Source: Rhodospirillales bacterium (GTDB lineage: Bacteria; Pseudomonadota; Alphaproteobacteria; Rhodospirillales; Magnetospirillaceae). From it: a stretch of 64,000 bases of DNA. Shown here piece after piece: positions 1 to 8,716 of this stretch. Made by a program: the position numbers and the translations under genes. A model generated the notes under the pieces. That model was not told the origin of the DNA. It ran no database searches and worked only from the letters and a program-made list of their open reading frames with translations. How positions within the stretch are numbered: position 1 is the first letter of the stretch; each line of letters starts with the position of its first letter. Location of the stretch: assembly GCA_019455065.1 (NCBI GenBank), contig JACFNC010000003.1:248001-312000 (forward strand), read 5' to 3'.

Positions 1-150
1 GGCGGTGATTGGGAGGCGGTGATCGACACGGCCGCGGAAAACGGCGGAGCCGGAGGAGTGACGAAGGCCGGCGAAGCCTTTCCCTTGCAGGGCAGGTCGC
101 TCGTCGTGCTGGTTCGCCGCGAGGACGGGCGTCCGTTCAAACTCGCCTGA
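1..150 (+). CDS. C-terminal end of a probable glycogen-debranching enzyme (GlgX/isoamylase type), cut by the window edge
   Basis: The reading frame is open from base 1 to a TGA at 148-150 and gives about 49 residues. The segment WEAVIDTA near the start and LQGRSLVVLVRRE near the end match the last beta-strands of GlgX/isoamylase-type glycoside hydrolases, which commonly end in a 'yxlxgRSlxvL' strand. The start and catalytic domain lie outside the window, so the family call rests on this short C-terminal pattern only. It converges on the FAD oxidoreductase gene, with 4 bases between the stop codons. Confidence 0.5.
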   Translation, partial: GGDWEAVIDTAAENGGAGGVTKAGEAFPLQGRSLVVLVRREDGRPFKLA

Positions 151-154
151 GCGA

Positions 155-1420
155 TCACAGGGCGTCGCGCAACCTGTACCAGGCCATGGCAAGCGCAAGC
201 AGGGGTGTACGCAGGGCGCCACCCGGGAAGCGGCGATGTCTCAACCCGGCAAGGTTTTCCAACCCTCTCGAATCGCCGCTGGCTGCCTCGGCCATGAGCT
301 TGCCGACGAGGCCGGTGAGGGTTACCCCCTGGCCGGAAAATCCCGTCGCAAACCAGATGTTCTCCTCCACCTGGCCCGCGAAGGGAAGGCGGCTCGTCGT
401 AATTGCGACCTGTCCGCCCCAGACCCACTCGCACGCCACGTCGGTGAGTTGAGGGAAGACCCTGCGCAGCCGGCGCATGAGGACGAGCGAAGGCGAAGCC
501 TCGGTCCGCCAGTAGCTGGCGCCGCCGCCGAAAAGGAGGCGGTGATCGGCCGAGAGCCTGAAATAGTCGAGCACCGCGTTGCAGTCGCTGACCGCCGCGT
601 TTCCGGGCAGAAGCTCGCGGGCGCGTGCGGCTCCAAGAGGTTCGGTTGCGAGCATGTGCGTCGTGACCGGCACCACCATTCCCCGCGCCTCGGGCAAGAA
701 TCCCTCGAGGTAGGGGGCGCACATCAACACTTGATTAGCCCGCACGCTTCCCCCCTGCGCGTTGAGCACGGGCCGGGGCCCGCGCTTCAGAGCAAGGACC
801 GGGGTTTGTTCGAAGATGGTGGCGCCACGCGCTTCCGCCGCGCGCGCGAGTCCGCGAGCGTAGGACAGGGGATTCAGGTGCCCGCCGCCGGCGTCGAACA
901 TTCCGCCGACATAGACGGGAGAGGCGACGATTGCAGGCAAGGCCTCGCGTGTGACCATGCGCGCATGGCGGTAACCGAACGCCTCCCAAGCCGCCAGTTC
1001 CTCCGAGAGTTCGTTCATATGGCGCGGTTTGACGGCGGCGAAGAAATATCCCCGCACCATCTCGCACGCGATTCCATGGCGCTCGATGGTGTCGATAAGG
1101 AGGCTCTTCGAGCCCTCGGCCAGGTCCCACAGCATGCGCGCCTTCGAAACGCCCAGGTTTCGCGCGATCGTCGTCAGGTTCACGGAGAACCCGGTCACGA
1201 TCTGGCCGCCATTGCGGCCTGACGCGCCGGCCCCGATCCGCTGCGCCTCGAGGACGACCACTTCGCGCCCTTGTTCGGCGAGGTGGAGCGCAGCCGAAAG
1301 CCCGGTGTAGCCCCCGCCGACCACGCACACGTCGCAGTCCACGTCACGGGCGAGGATCCGGCGCAGCGGTTCCCGCGGGGCAATGGCTTCGTAAAAGGAG
1401 CGATCGCGGAGATGCGTCAA
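155..1420 (-). CDS. FAD-dependent oxidoreductase of the DAO family (PuuB/OrdL-like)
   Basis: 421-residue protein. A Rossmann FAD-binding motif lies near residues 31-50 (CVVGGGYTGLSAALHL), followed by GAGASGRNGGQ, which is typical of the PuuB/OrdL group. The C-terminal GFSGQGVTLTGLVGKLMAE is the conserved FAD/substrate region of DAO enzymes. PuuB oxidises gamma-glutamylputrescine. This protein probably deaminates a gamma-glutamyl amine or a related secondary amine, because it is divergently transcribed from a glutamine-synthetase-like ligase 77 bases away. Substrate identity is inference. The ATG at 1420 gives the usual family N-terminus. Confidence 0.85.
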   Translation of the reverse strand: MTHLRDRSFYEAIAPREPLRRILARDVDCDVCVVGGGYTGLSAALHLAEQGREVVVLEAQRIGAGASGRNGGQIVTGFSVNLTTIARNLGVSKARMLWDLAEGSKSLLIDTIERHGIACEMVRGYFFAAVKPRHMNELSEELAAWEAFGYRHARMVTREALPAIVASPVYVGGMFDAGGGHLNPLSYARGLARAAEARGATIFEQTPVLALKRGPRPVLNAQGGSVRANQVLMCAPYLEGFLPEARGMVVPVTTHMLATEPLGAARARELLPGNAAVSDCNAVLDYFRLSADHRLLFGGGASYWRTEASPSLVLMRRLRRVFPQLTDVACEWVWGGQVAITTSRLPFAGQVEENIWFATGFSGQGVTLTGLVGKLMAEAASGDSRGLENLAGLRHRRFPGGALRTPLLALAMAWYRLRDAL

Positions 1421-1497
1421 CGGCGACTCGGGATCGTGCTTGCTTCGAGGACTTGTTTATACTAGCTGAGCCGCGCCTTCGCACAGGGTGAACCTGA

Positions 1498-2838
1498 ATG
1501 ACCGATTTGGTGAAATGGATTCGGGACCGCGGAATAACCGAGGTCGAGTGCCTGGTTCCCGATATCTCGGGGATCGCGCGCGGAAAAATACTGCCGGCCC
1601 AGAAATTCGCCGCAAGCCATTCCGATCGTGGCCTCCGGCTTCCGGAAAGCATCTTCGTGCAGACGGTCACCGGAGACTACCCGGAGGAGGACGTCACCGG
1701 CGAGGCCAACGGCGACATCTACCTGCGGCCGGATCCCGACACCATCCGCGTCGTGCCGTGGTACGAGGAGCCGACCGCCATGGTGATCAACGACTGCGTC
1801 TACGCCGACGGCTCGCCGGTGCGGATTTCACCCAGGGAGGTGCTCCGGCGCGTGCTCGGTCTCTATCACCACAGGGGATGGAATCCGGTCGTCGCCCCTG
1901 AGTTGGAGTTCTTTCTCGTCAAAGTGAGTTCCGACCCCGACTATCCGCTGGAACCGCCCATCGGGCGGTCGGGGCGGCCGGAGATCGGGCGGCAGTCCTA
2001 CGGCATCGACGCGGTCAACGAGTTCGACCCGCTGTTCGAGGATGTCTATGATTTCTGCGAGGCCCAGGCCATCGACATCGACACCCTGAGCCACGAGGCC
2101 GGGGCGGCGCAGATGGAAATCAACTTCAATCATGGCGAGCCCCTGGCATTGGCCGACCAGGTGTTCATGTTCAAGCGCACGATGCGTCAGGCGGCGCTGC
2201 GGCATCAGGTGTATGCCACCTTCATGGCCAAGCCGATGCAGAACGAGCCCGGAAGCGCCATGCACCTTCATCAGAACCTGCTTGACGCCGCCAGCGGCCG
2301 GAATCTGTTCGCCACCGAGGCGGGGGAGGACACCGAACTGTTCCGTTGGTTCATCGGCGGCCTGCGGAAGTATCTGCCGTCGGCGATGCTGTTGTTCGCC
2401 CCCAACGTCAATTCCTACCGGCGGCTGGTTCCCGACTACGACGCGCCCATCAACGTTCATTGGGGGCGGGACAATCGGACGGTGGGCTTGCGCGTGCCGG
2501 TTTCGGATTCGGCGGGACGCCGCATCGAGAACCGGCTGGCTGGGGCCGACGCCAATCCCTATCTTGCCATCGCCGGGTCGCTGGCATGCGGGTGGCTGGG
2601 AATGCAGGAGAAAATCGATCCCGGCAAACCCATCGACGGCAGCGCCTACACCCGGGCGCACTCGCTGCCAAGGCATCTTCCCGACGCCCTCGCCAAGTTC
2701 TCCGCCGCCCGCCCGCTTCGCGAGATACTGGGCGAGGACTTCGTCGAGGTTCTGACTGCCGTTAAGCAGGCGGAGTGGGACGCCTACCAGCGCGTCGTCA
2801 GCAGTTGGGAACGCGAGTACCTGTTGCTGAACGTCTGA
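1498..2838 (+). CDS. glutamine synthetase family protein (gamma-glutamyl-amine ligase, PuuA-like)
   Basis: 446 residues, the length of PuuA-type glutamine synthetases. The N-terminal domain contains LVPDISGIARGK. The catalytic domain carries APELEFF and HEAGAAQMEINF (metal-binding glutamates), MHLHQNL, and the ATP/substrate segment NRTVGLRVP with RIENRLAGADANPYL. These enzymes join glutamate to an amine, often a polyamine, using ATP. Pairing with the divergent FAD oxidoreductase fits a gamma-glutamylated polyamine or amine catabolic route. A TATACT hexamer at 1458-1463 could be its -10 element, but I see no well-spaced -35. Confidence 0.85.
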   Translation: MTDLVKWIRDRGITEVECLVPDISGIARGKILPAQKFAASHSDRGLRLPESIFVQTVTGDYPEEDVTGEANGDIYLRPDPDTIRVVPWYEEPTAMVINDCVYADGSPVRISPREVLRRVLGLYHHRGWNPVVAPELEFFLVKVSSDPDYPLEPPIGRSGRPEIGRQSYGIDAVNEFDPLFEDVYDFCEAQAIDIDTLSHEAGAAQMEINFNHGEPLALADQVFMFKRTMRQAALRHQVYATFMAKPMQNEPGSAMHLHQNLLDAASGRNLFATEAGEDTELFRWFIGGLRKYLPSAMLLFAPNVNSYRRLVPDYDAPINVHWGRDNRTVGLRVPVSDSAGRRIENRLAGADANPYLAIAGSLACGWLGMQEKIDPGKPIDGSAYTRAHSLPRHLPDALAKFSAARPLREILGEDFVEVLTAVKQAEWDAYQRVVSSWEREYLLLNV

Positions 2839-2977
2839 GAACGCCTGGGCACTCGCCGGGACGGCGTCGGGCCGCATGCGGTAATACCACTTGCGCCCAG
2901 CGCGCGGCGGGCGGCATTATCCGGGAACGAACCCGACGCGGCGGCGTTTCACCGGCATCTCCAATCGAGCAGCCCCG

Positions 2978-4174
2978 ATGTCCACGGCCTCCAATCGCTA
3001 TTCGCTGGCCTTCTCGTCGATCGGGCACGCCTATGCGCACCTGTTCGAGCCGATCTTCTACATCGTGGCCCTGGTGCTCCCGGGGGAGTTGGGGCTGCCC
3101 TACGAAGAGACGCTGGCGCTGATCATCGGCGGCAAGCTGCTGTTCGGCCTTGCCGCGCCGCTCGCCGGCTGGCTCGGCGACCGGTGGAGCACCGTCGGCA
3201 TGATGGCCGTGTACTTCCTCGGCCTGGGGGCCTCGGCGGTGCTGGTGGGCCTTGCATCGAGCCCCGTGCAGATGGCGGTGGCGCTAACGCTGCTCGGTTT
3301 GTTCGGCTCGATCTACCACCCGGTCGGAATCGCTTGGCTGGTGCGCAGCGCCGTCAATCGCGGCAAGGCGCTGGGGGTCAACGGCGTGTTCGGAGGCCTG
3401 GGCCCCGCAGTCGCCGGCGTCACCGCGGGCGTTCTGATCGAGACGCTGGGTTGGCGGTCGGCCTTTGTCATCCCTGGCGCGGTGGTGCTGGTCACCGGCG
3501 CGGCGTTCCTCGTGCTGCTGGCGCGGGGCATGGTCGTCGAGGTGAAGACGGATCACCAGCCGCAGCCGCCGGCCTCGCGTGCCGACGCCCTGCGCGCCGG
3601 GATCATCCTTTCCGTAACCATGCTGTGCGGCGGCCTGGTCTATCAGGCGACCCAGCCGGCACTTCCCAAGCTGTTCGAGGCGCGGCTGGACGATATCGGC
3701 GTTTTCGGCGTGGGCGGCGCGGTGATGACGGTTTACCTGATCGCGGGCCTGTCGCAGGTTCTCTCCGGTCATCTCGCGGACCGGTATCCGCTCAAGCTGG
3801 TCTATGTCGGGGCCTATATCGCGCAGATTCCGCTGCTGCTGCTGGCGGCGTCACTGTCGGGATTGCCGCTGGTCTTGGTGGCTGTGATGATGGTGTCCTT
3901 CAACATGGCCGGCATACCGGCCGAAAACGTGCTCTTGGCGCGCTACGCGCCGGCAAAATGGCGGGGCACCGCATTCGGCATGAAGTTCGTGCTGAGTTTC
4001 GGCGTCAGCGGCCTCGGGGTGCCGCTCGTATCCGTCATTCACGGCGCCACCGGCGGACTTTATTGGCTGTTCGTGATGCTGGCCGGGATGGCCGCGATCG
4101 TGGCCGCCGCCGGAATGTTCCTGCCGGCCGAGAGCGCCGCCGAGGGGAAGCCGGCGACCGCTCCGGCGGAGTAG
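2978..4174 (+). CDS. major facilitator superfamily transporter
   Basis: About 398 residues from the ATG at 2978; the frame is open further upstream but that extension is Arg/Pro-rich and unlike a transporter. The protein is almost entirely hydrophobic, with roughly 12 predicted membrane segments. Its N-terminus (FSSIGHAYAHLFEPIFYIVAL) resembles the fosmidomycin-resistance-like/Fsr branch of MFS carriers. A cytoplasmic loop rich in Lys, Asp and Gln lies near the middle, as is usual for MFS. Substrate unknown. It ends 5 bases from the convergent ODP gene. Confidence 0.8.
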   Translation: MSTASNRYSLAFSSIGHAYAHLFEPIFYIVALVLPGELGLPYEETLALIIGGKLLFGLAAPLAGWLGDRWSTVGMMAVYFLGLGASAVLVGLASSPVQMAVALTLLGLFGSIYHPVGIAWLVRSAVNRGKALGVNGVFGGLGPAVAGVTAGVLIETLGWRSAFVIPGAVVLVTGAAFLVLLARGMVVEVKTDHQPQPPASRADALRAGIILSVTMLCGGLVYQATQPALPKLFEARLDDIGVFGVGGAVMTVYLIAGLSQVLSGHLADRYPLKLVYVGAYIAQIPLLLLAASLSGLPLVLVAVMMVSFNMAGIPAENVLLARYAPAKWRGTAFGMKFVLSFGVSGLGVPLVSVIHGATGGLYWLFVMLAGMAAIVAAAGMFLPAESAAEGKPATAPAE

Positions 4175-4179
4175 GCCGT

Positions 4180-4938
4180 TCATTCCTGTCGGACGGCTTC
4201 GATACCTTCCCCGATCCTGAGCGTGCCGAACCAGTCATAGAACCGCTTCACGTCGTCTCCGCGGAGCAGCAACCCGTGCTGCGGGGCGAGGATGCGGATG
4301 TCGAGGCGCGCCACCCGCGACAGCCAGGCGTCGCGAGCGCGCTCGGACCCCATGGCGCGCCGGTGCCAGGGCTCCATGTAAGGGATATGCGCGCTGAAAT
4401 CCTCGACGAACAGGCCACCGCGCACGCCACGTGGCACCAGTGAAGCCGCCACGTCGGCGCTGAACAGGATGCCGGCGCGGGGGTCGAACAAATGGAAGTT
4501 GCCGGGCGAGTGGAGGAAGTGTGCCGGCACGATCTCCAGGCTGAGGGTCTTCGACAGCCTGATTTCGCCGCCGGGGTCGGGTACTGGGGTCAGTGTCGCC
4601 TCGCCATCGAAATGGGAAACGAAACTCGTCCAGAGCCATGAAATATGAATCTGGACGTCGTCGCGGCAGACCTCCCGCCAAAGCGGCAGCGACGAGCCGA
4701 TGTCCGGATCCTGGTGCGACAGCATGATATGGCGGATGGAATCGATGGGAAGCTTTGCGCTCAGCGCGCCGAGCATGGCGGGAAAAATCTCGATGCCACC
4801 AGGGTCGATAAGCACCGCGTCGCCACCAGCCTCGACGACATACTGATTGGTGTCGACGATGTTGTCGGGCCGATCGGGGTCCTGGCCAAAGGCCAGCCAG
4901 CGGTGATCGCCTTCGCGATAGATGGTCTGGCAAAGCAT
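4180..4938 (-). CDS. ODP-family oxygen-binding di-iron protein (metallo-beta-lactamase fold)
   Basis: 252 residues from the ATG at 4938. The fold is that of the flavodi-iron protein core without a flavodoxin domain. The first metal motif is SHQDPDIGSS (H75, D77, D79), where Asp replaces the Glu of flavodi-iron proteins and the usual last His is absent. Further candidate ligands are H143, D162 and H221 (APQHG). This pattern matches ODP, a di-iron oxygen/iron sensor linked to bacterial chemotaxis. The start codon overlaps the stop of the upstream gene (TGATG), so the two are translationally coupled. That partner is itself chemoreceptor-like, which strongly supports a sensory rather than hydrolytic role. 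Confidence 0.75.
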   Translation of the reverse strand: MLCQTIYREGDHRWLAFGQDPDRPDNIVDTNQYVVEAGGDAVLIDPGGIEIFPAMLGALSAKLPIDSIRHIMLSHQDPDIGSSLPLWREVCRDDVQIHISWLWTSFVSHFDGEATLTPVPDPGGEIRLSKTLSLEIVPAHFLHSPGNFHLFDPRAGILFSADVAASLVPRGVRGGLFVEDFSAHIPYMEPWHRRAMGSERARDAWLSRVARLDIRILAPQHGLLLRGDDVKRFYDWFGTLRIGEGIEAVRQE

Positions 4939-5606
4939 CAGGCAACTCCCCTCGTATGGTGGGCAAAAGCCACGTGACCCAGGGCGTCGACGGCGGGGCG
5001 CGCGCGGGCAAGGGCCCCGCGCGCCTCTTCGGCCATACGCCGCAACTCGCCGGCATACCGCCGCATCGTTCGCGACACGACCAGGAATTCCTGCCCATGC
5101 GCACCGGCGCCGGCCGCCTCGACGGCGATGTTGGTGGCGATGGTGCCGGCGTGCATGGCGGTGGCCGAAAGCCGCTGGGTCTGTTTGTCCATTCCCTCGA
5201 CGCAACCGGCCGCGGACAGCAGGTCGGTGACAACCGATGCGGCAAGACGGCTGGCCCCGGCCTCCAACTTGGGAAGCGCCGAACCAGCGGTGTGCGGACG
5301 CGCCCGTTCGATGATCCGCAAACGAAGATCGGTCCTGAGGGCGCCGGCGCTCGCCGCGTAGGCGGCGGTTTTCAAGGTGGCGATGCCATCCGCAATCGCG
5401 GTAAGTTGGCGAACCAGTTCGCGGGTAGCCAAGGTCAGCACCCGGATCGACCGTCCCTGTTCCCCGGCTCGCCCGGCGGCAAGTTCGGCATTCAACGAGA
5501 GAATGCGTACGTCCTCGGCCAGTTCGGAGAGTTTCCCCAGCGCCAGATGCGCGCGGACCGCGCCAGCCAATATCTCGGCGGAGGCCATTCGCAGTTCGGA
5601 CGCCAT
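4938..5606 (-). CDS. small soluble protein with two chemoreceptor-tip-like motifs, coupled to ODP
   Basis: 222 residues, predicted largely helical, with no membrane segment and no recognised ligand domain. Two stretches resemble the hairpin tip of methyl-accepting chemotaxis proteins: ILSLNAELAAGRAGEQGR near residues 35-52, and NIAVEAAGAGAHGQEF near 159-174 followed by VVSRTMRRYA. The canonical tip reads roughly LALNAAIEAARAGEqGrGFAVVA. Both copies are degenerate, so CheA/CheW binding is uncertain. An ATG at 5588 is an alternative start. It is the first gene of a two-gene operon with the ODP-family di-iron protein and sits behind an FNR-like box. Confidence 0.6.
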   Translation of the reverse strand: MASELRMASAEILAGAVRAHLALGKLSELAEDVRILSLNAELAAGRAGEQGRSIRVLTLATRELVRQLTAIADGIATLKTAAYAASAGALRTDLRLRIIERARPHTAGSALPKLEAGASRLAASVVTDLLSAAGCVEGMDKQTQRLSATAMHAGTIATNIAVEAAGAGAHGQEFLVVSRTMRRYAGELRRMAEEARGALARARPAVDALGHVAFAHHTRGVA

Positions 5607-5643
5607 AGGCGTGAAACCTTTTTCCTCGCTACCCTACCTCTTT

Positions 5644-5684
5644 AGTTTAGCGAAAAACTCAACAATCGATTTGATCCTGGTCAA
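5644..5684 (-). promoter_or_regulatory. FNR-type box and -10 element for the MCP-like/ODP operon
   Basis: Plus-strand bases 5671-5684 read TTGATCCTGGTCAA, one base from the FNR/DNR palindrome TTGATnnnnATCAA. On the minus strand a TAAACT hexamer (5644-5649) follows at the distance expected for a class II FNR-activated promoter, with a start near 5636 and the box centred about 41 bases upstream. The regulator itself is not in the window. Confidence 0.5.
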
Positions 5685-5729
5685 GGAAGGGGCGAAAAAG
5701 ACCTGGCGCCGCACTGCACTATTCGATCG

Positions 5730-7544
5730 TCACGATTGGCTGGCCCTCAGGGCGCGGTCGAGGTCGCGGACTATGTCGCCGACGTCCTCGATCCCGATCG
5801 AAAGCCGCACGACGTCGGGACCGGCGCCTGCCGCCTCCTGCTGCGGCTCGGTGAGTTGGCGGTGCGTGGTGGAGGCGGGATGGATGATGAGGCTGCGGGT
5901 ATCGCCGATATTGGCAAGGTGCGACAGCAGGCGGACGTTTTCCACAACCTTTACACCGGCTTGAAAGCCGCCCTTCACGCCGAAGGTGAAGACGCTGCCG
6001 GCTCCTTTGGGCAGGTATTTCTTCGCCAGTGAATGATAGGGGCTGTCGGGGAGTCCGGCGTAGGACACCCAGTCCACAGCCGGATGGTCGGCCAGGAATT
6101 CGGCGACCTTCTGCGCGTTGGCGCAGTGGCGGTCCATGCGCAGATGCAGGGTTTCGATCCCGGTGAGCGTGAGGAACGCGTTCATCGGCGCCATGGCTGG
6201 GCCGAAGTCCCGCAAGGCCACGGCGCGGGCCTTCGTCGTGAAGCCGAAGTCGCCGAAGGTTTCGTGAAAGACGAGGCCGTGATACGCGGGCTCGGGCTGG
6301 GTCATCGACGGGAACTTGTCGTTCTGGCCCCAGTCGAATCGACCCGATTCCACGATCGCTCCGCCGATCGAATTCCCATGGCCGTCGAGGAACTTGGTCG
6401 TCGAATGGACGACGATGTCGGCGCCCCATTCGAACGGCCGGCACAGATATGGGGTGGCCATCGTGTTGTCCACGATCAGCGGAATGCCGGCGGCGTGGGC
6501 GATTTCGGCGATCGGCTCGATGTCGACGACGATGCCGCCGGGGTTGGCCAGCAACTCGACGAAGATGGCCTTGCAGCGCGGAGTGAGGGCGCGGCGGAAG
6601 TTTGCGGGATCGCGCGGATCGACGAAATGGCAGGTCCAGCCCAGTTTCTTGAAGCTGAGTCCGAACTGGGTGAGGGAGCCGCCATAGAGGTTGCGCGAAG
6701 CCACGAACTCGTCGCCGGGTTCGAGCAACGTGAAGAAGGTGAGGAACTGGGCGGCATGGCCCGACGCGGCGCACACTGCGGCGCGCCCGCCCTCGAGGCA
6801 GGCCAGCCGCTCCTCGAGCACCGAGACCGTGGGGTTGGTGAGGCGCGAGTACAGGTAGCCGAAGGTGTGAAGGTTGAACAGCGACGCCGCCTGGTCGACA
6901 TCGCGAAAGACGTACGAGGTTGTCTGGAAGATGGGCGTCGTGCGTGCGCCGGTGGTGGGGTCGGGGGAGGCGCCGGCATGCACCGCCTTGGTGGCGAAGG
7001 AATACTCCGTCGCCGTATCGTCCTCGCAACTCGCCGGTTTGGCCTTCTGGGGCTTCCGGGTCGGCGCTTCCTTCGGTTGGTTGGAGATGATGCCGGAATT
7101 TACCCCGCTCCATCCCAACTCGCCGCCCAGGCGGCCGAACTCGATCTTGGGGCAGCGGTTCATCACAACCTTGAGGCCCGCCGCCTCGGCTTTTGCCGCC
7201 GCCGCGTCGTTGCGCACGCCAAGCTGCATCCAAACGACCTTTGCCCCGATCGCGATGGCGTCGTCGACGATCGGAGGCACGGCGTCGGAACCGCGGAAGA
7301 TGTCCACCATGTCCACCGGCACCGGTATCGCCTCGAGGTCCGCGTAGACGGTTTCGCCCAGGATCTCCTGGCCCGCCACGCCCGGGTTGACGGGGATCAC
7401 CCGGTAGCCTTTCTCCTGCAGGTATTTCATCACGAAGTAGCTGGGCCGGTTCCACTTCGGGCTGGCGCCGACCATGGCGATGGTGCGGACCGAGGCCAGG
7501 ATGCCCCGAAGGTAGGCGTCGCTATAGGCTGTCTCGGCGGTCAT
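5730..7544 (-). CDS. metY: CoA-binding domain fused to O-acetylhomoserine sulfhydrylase (MetY)
   Basis: About 604 residues; MetY alone is normally about 430. Residues roughly 10-150 form a CoA_binding_2 Rossmann domain (TIAMVGASPKWNRPS, YRVIPVNPG, VWMQLGVRNDAAAAKAEAAG, VVMNRCPKIE). A charged linker near 155-182 follows. The rest is a PLP-dependent Cys/Met-metabolism enzyme with SRLTNPT, VDNTMATPYL and the PLP lysine in STTKFLDGHG (about residue 384). MetY makes homocysteine from O-acetylhomoserine and sulfide. The ATG at 7544 is preferred because AGGA lies 9 bases upstream; TTG 7553 and ATG 7550 are alternatives. The fusion suggests acyl-CoA or nucleotide control of the enzyme, which is inference. 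Confidence 0.9.
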   Translation of the reverse strand: MTAETAYSDAYLRGILASVRTIAMVGASPKWNRPSYFVMKYLQEKGYRVIPVNPGVAGQEILGETVYADLEAIPVPVDMVDIFRGSDAVPPIVDDAIAIGAKVVWMQLGVRNDAAAAKAEAAGLKVVMNRCPKIEFGRLGGELGWSGVNSGIISNQPKEAPTRKPQKAKPASCEDDTATEYSFATKAVHAGASPDPTTGARTTPIFQTTSYVFRDVDQAASLFNLHTFGYLYSRLTNPTVSVLEERLACLEGGRAAVCAASGHAAQFLTFFTLLEPGDEFVASRNLYGGSLTQFGLSFKKLGWTCHFVDPRDPANFRRALTPRCKAIFVELLANPGGIVVDIEPIAEIAHAAGIPLIVDNTMATPYLCRPFEWGADIVVHSTTKFLDGHGNSIGGAIVESGRFDWGQNDKFPSMTQPEPAYHGLVFHETFGDFGFTTKARAVALRDFGPAMAPMNAFLTLTGIETLHLRMDRHCANAQKVAEFLADHPAVDWVSYAGLPDSPYHSLAKKYLPKGAGSVFTFGVKGGFQAGVKVVENVRLLSHLANIGDTRSLIIHPASTTHRQLTEPQQEAAGAGPDVVRLSIGIEDVGDIVRDLDRALRASQS

Positions 7545-7634
7545 CGGCATCAATCCTGAGATGGGCGACGCTTGGTACTGTGGCGCGTCGGGCAGCCCAG
7601 GACAAGTCGCGGCCGAACCCCGCCGCCATTCCGG

Positions 7635-8177
7635 TCAGCAATTCAGCGGGTAGATGCCCACCTCTCCGGCGCGGTAGTCGAAATCGACCGGCGCCACGGT
7701 GACCACCCGGCCGTTGATCTCCAGCGGCGGGAAGGTGAGGCGGAATCGCGTCGGGGAAAATTCGGGAACCCTCAGTAGCAACGAGCGCAAGGCCGGGCCC
7801 TCGACCGGTTCGTCGATCGGCCCCGACCTGATGGCGCCCATGAGGGTCTGCGGCCGCAATGCCGCTCGTCCTTCGCCCGCCAGATCCTCCAGCACGAAGG
7901 CTCCGGGCAGGACGCGCAGCTTCGCCCCGCCTGCAACGGATATCGGGATGTTGGCGCGGATGCCGCCCTCTTGCCGCTCGAAGCGGATGCGCATGGTCAG
8001 CCCGCGCTGGTGAATGACCAGCGAATCCTCGGGCCCGACCTTGCCGCCGCAACTGCGGCGATGCACCTCGGCACCCTCCTGGGTGGTGGCAGGATGGTAG
8101 TAGCCGCCGTGCGGGGCCGGAACGCAGCCAGACAGCAGAAGCAACGAGAGAAAAAGGAACAGGTGCGGAATGAACAT
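7635..8177 (-). CDS. putative lipoprotein of unknown function
   Basis: 180 residues with a hydrophobic N-terminus and a clear lipobox, LLLLSGC, with the lipidated Cys near residue 18. The mature part is predicted mostly beta and contains a short 'RRSCGG' segment and a C-terminal Cys (YPLNC), so a disulfide is possible. I recognise no family. It lies downstream of the enoyl-CoA hydratase and the EIDSLL-tailed protein, all on the minus strand. Confidence 0.65.
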   Translation of the reverse strand: MFIPHLFLFLSLLLLSGCVPAPHGGYYHPATTQEGAEVHRRSCGGKVGPEDSLVIHQRGLTMRIRFERQEGGIRANIPISVAGGAKLRVLPGAFVLEDLAGEGRAALRPQTLMGAIRSGPIDEPVEGPALRSLLLRVPEFSPTRFRLTFPPLEINGRVVTVAPVDFDYRAGEVGIYPLNC

Positions 8178-8203
8178 GGCGTGGGTGGCGGTGATGTTGA
8201 AAC

Positions 8204-8707
8204 TCAGCGCAGGAGCGAGTCGATCTCCTCTTGTTTCATCGCGTGCTGCGAGCCGTGGATGATGGCCGAGGCGTAGTCCTGGAGGCGCTGTAGGATGTTG
8301 ACGGCGGTTCGCGCCTTCTCGCCGATCACGGCGGCGTCGCCGCCCGCGATCGCCTCGTCGACGATGTCGATGGCCGCGGCGACCACCGCATTCATCTGCG
8401 CAATGGTTTCCTCGAAGGGTTTGCGATAGCGGTCCGGGACGTGCTCGTAGGCGGCAACGGCCAGATCGCGGTCGGAGAAGCCACTGTCACGAAAATGCGC
8501 GCAGTAGTCCTTCGGCTGCCATTCCCGGCAGTCGTCCAGCAACTCGGGCATGTCGGGAACCATCCCGAGCATCATGATGATTTCGTTGAAATGGTTCAGA
8601 TAGTCGGTCGCCAGCAGGGTCGTCGGCGAGATATTGGTGCCGGCGACCCGCTCTTGCCACTCCTGGAAGGACGACCGTTTGGCCGTCAGCGCCCCTGGCT
8701 CGGTCAT
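8204..8707 (-). CDS. conserved hypothetical protein ending in a FliM-like EIDSLL motif
   Basis: 167 residues, predicted mostly alpha-helical, with no signal peptide. The body (about residues 30-150) has repeated acidic helices and a central CREWQPKDYCAHF segment. The last ten residues, KQEEIDSLLR, closely resemble the N-terminal CheY-binding peptide of the flagellar switch protein FliM (SQxEIDALL). Here the motif sits at the C-terminus of a non-FliM protein. The function is unknown; a link to CheY-type response regulators is speculation from this motif. Confidence 0.6.
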   Translation of the reverse strand: MTEPGALTAKRSSFQEWQERVAGTNISPTTLLATDYLNHFNEIIMMLGMVPDMPELLDDCREWQPKDYCAHFRDSGFSDRDLAVAAYEHVPDRYRKPFEETIAQMNAVVAAAIDIVDEAIAGGDAAVIGEKARTAVNILQRLQDYASAIIHGSQHAMKQEEIDSLLR

Positions 8708-8716
8708 TCGTCGGTC

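Noticed and set aside
7554-7634. Possible SAM riboswitch ahead of the metY fusion
   Set aside because: I looked for SAM-II and SAM/SAH core sequences known in Alphaproteobacteria and saw none in this short leader.
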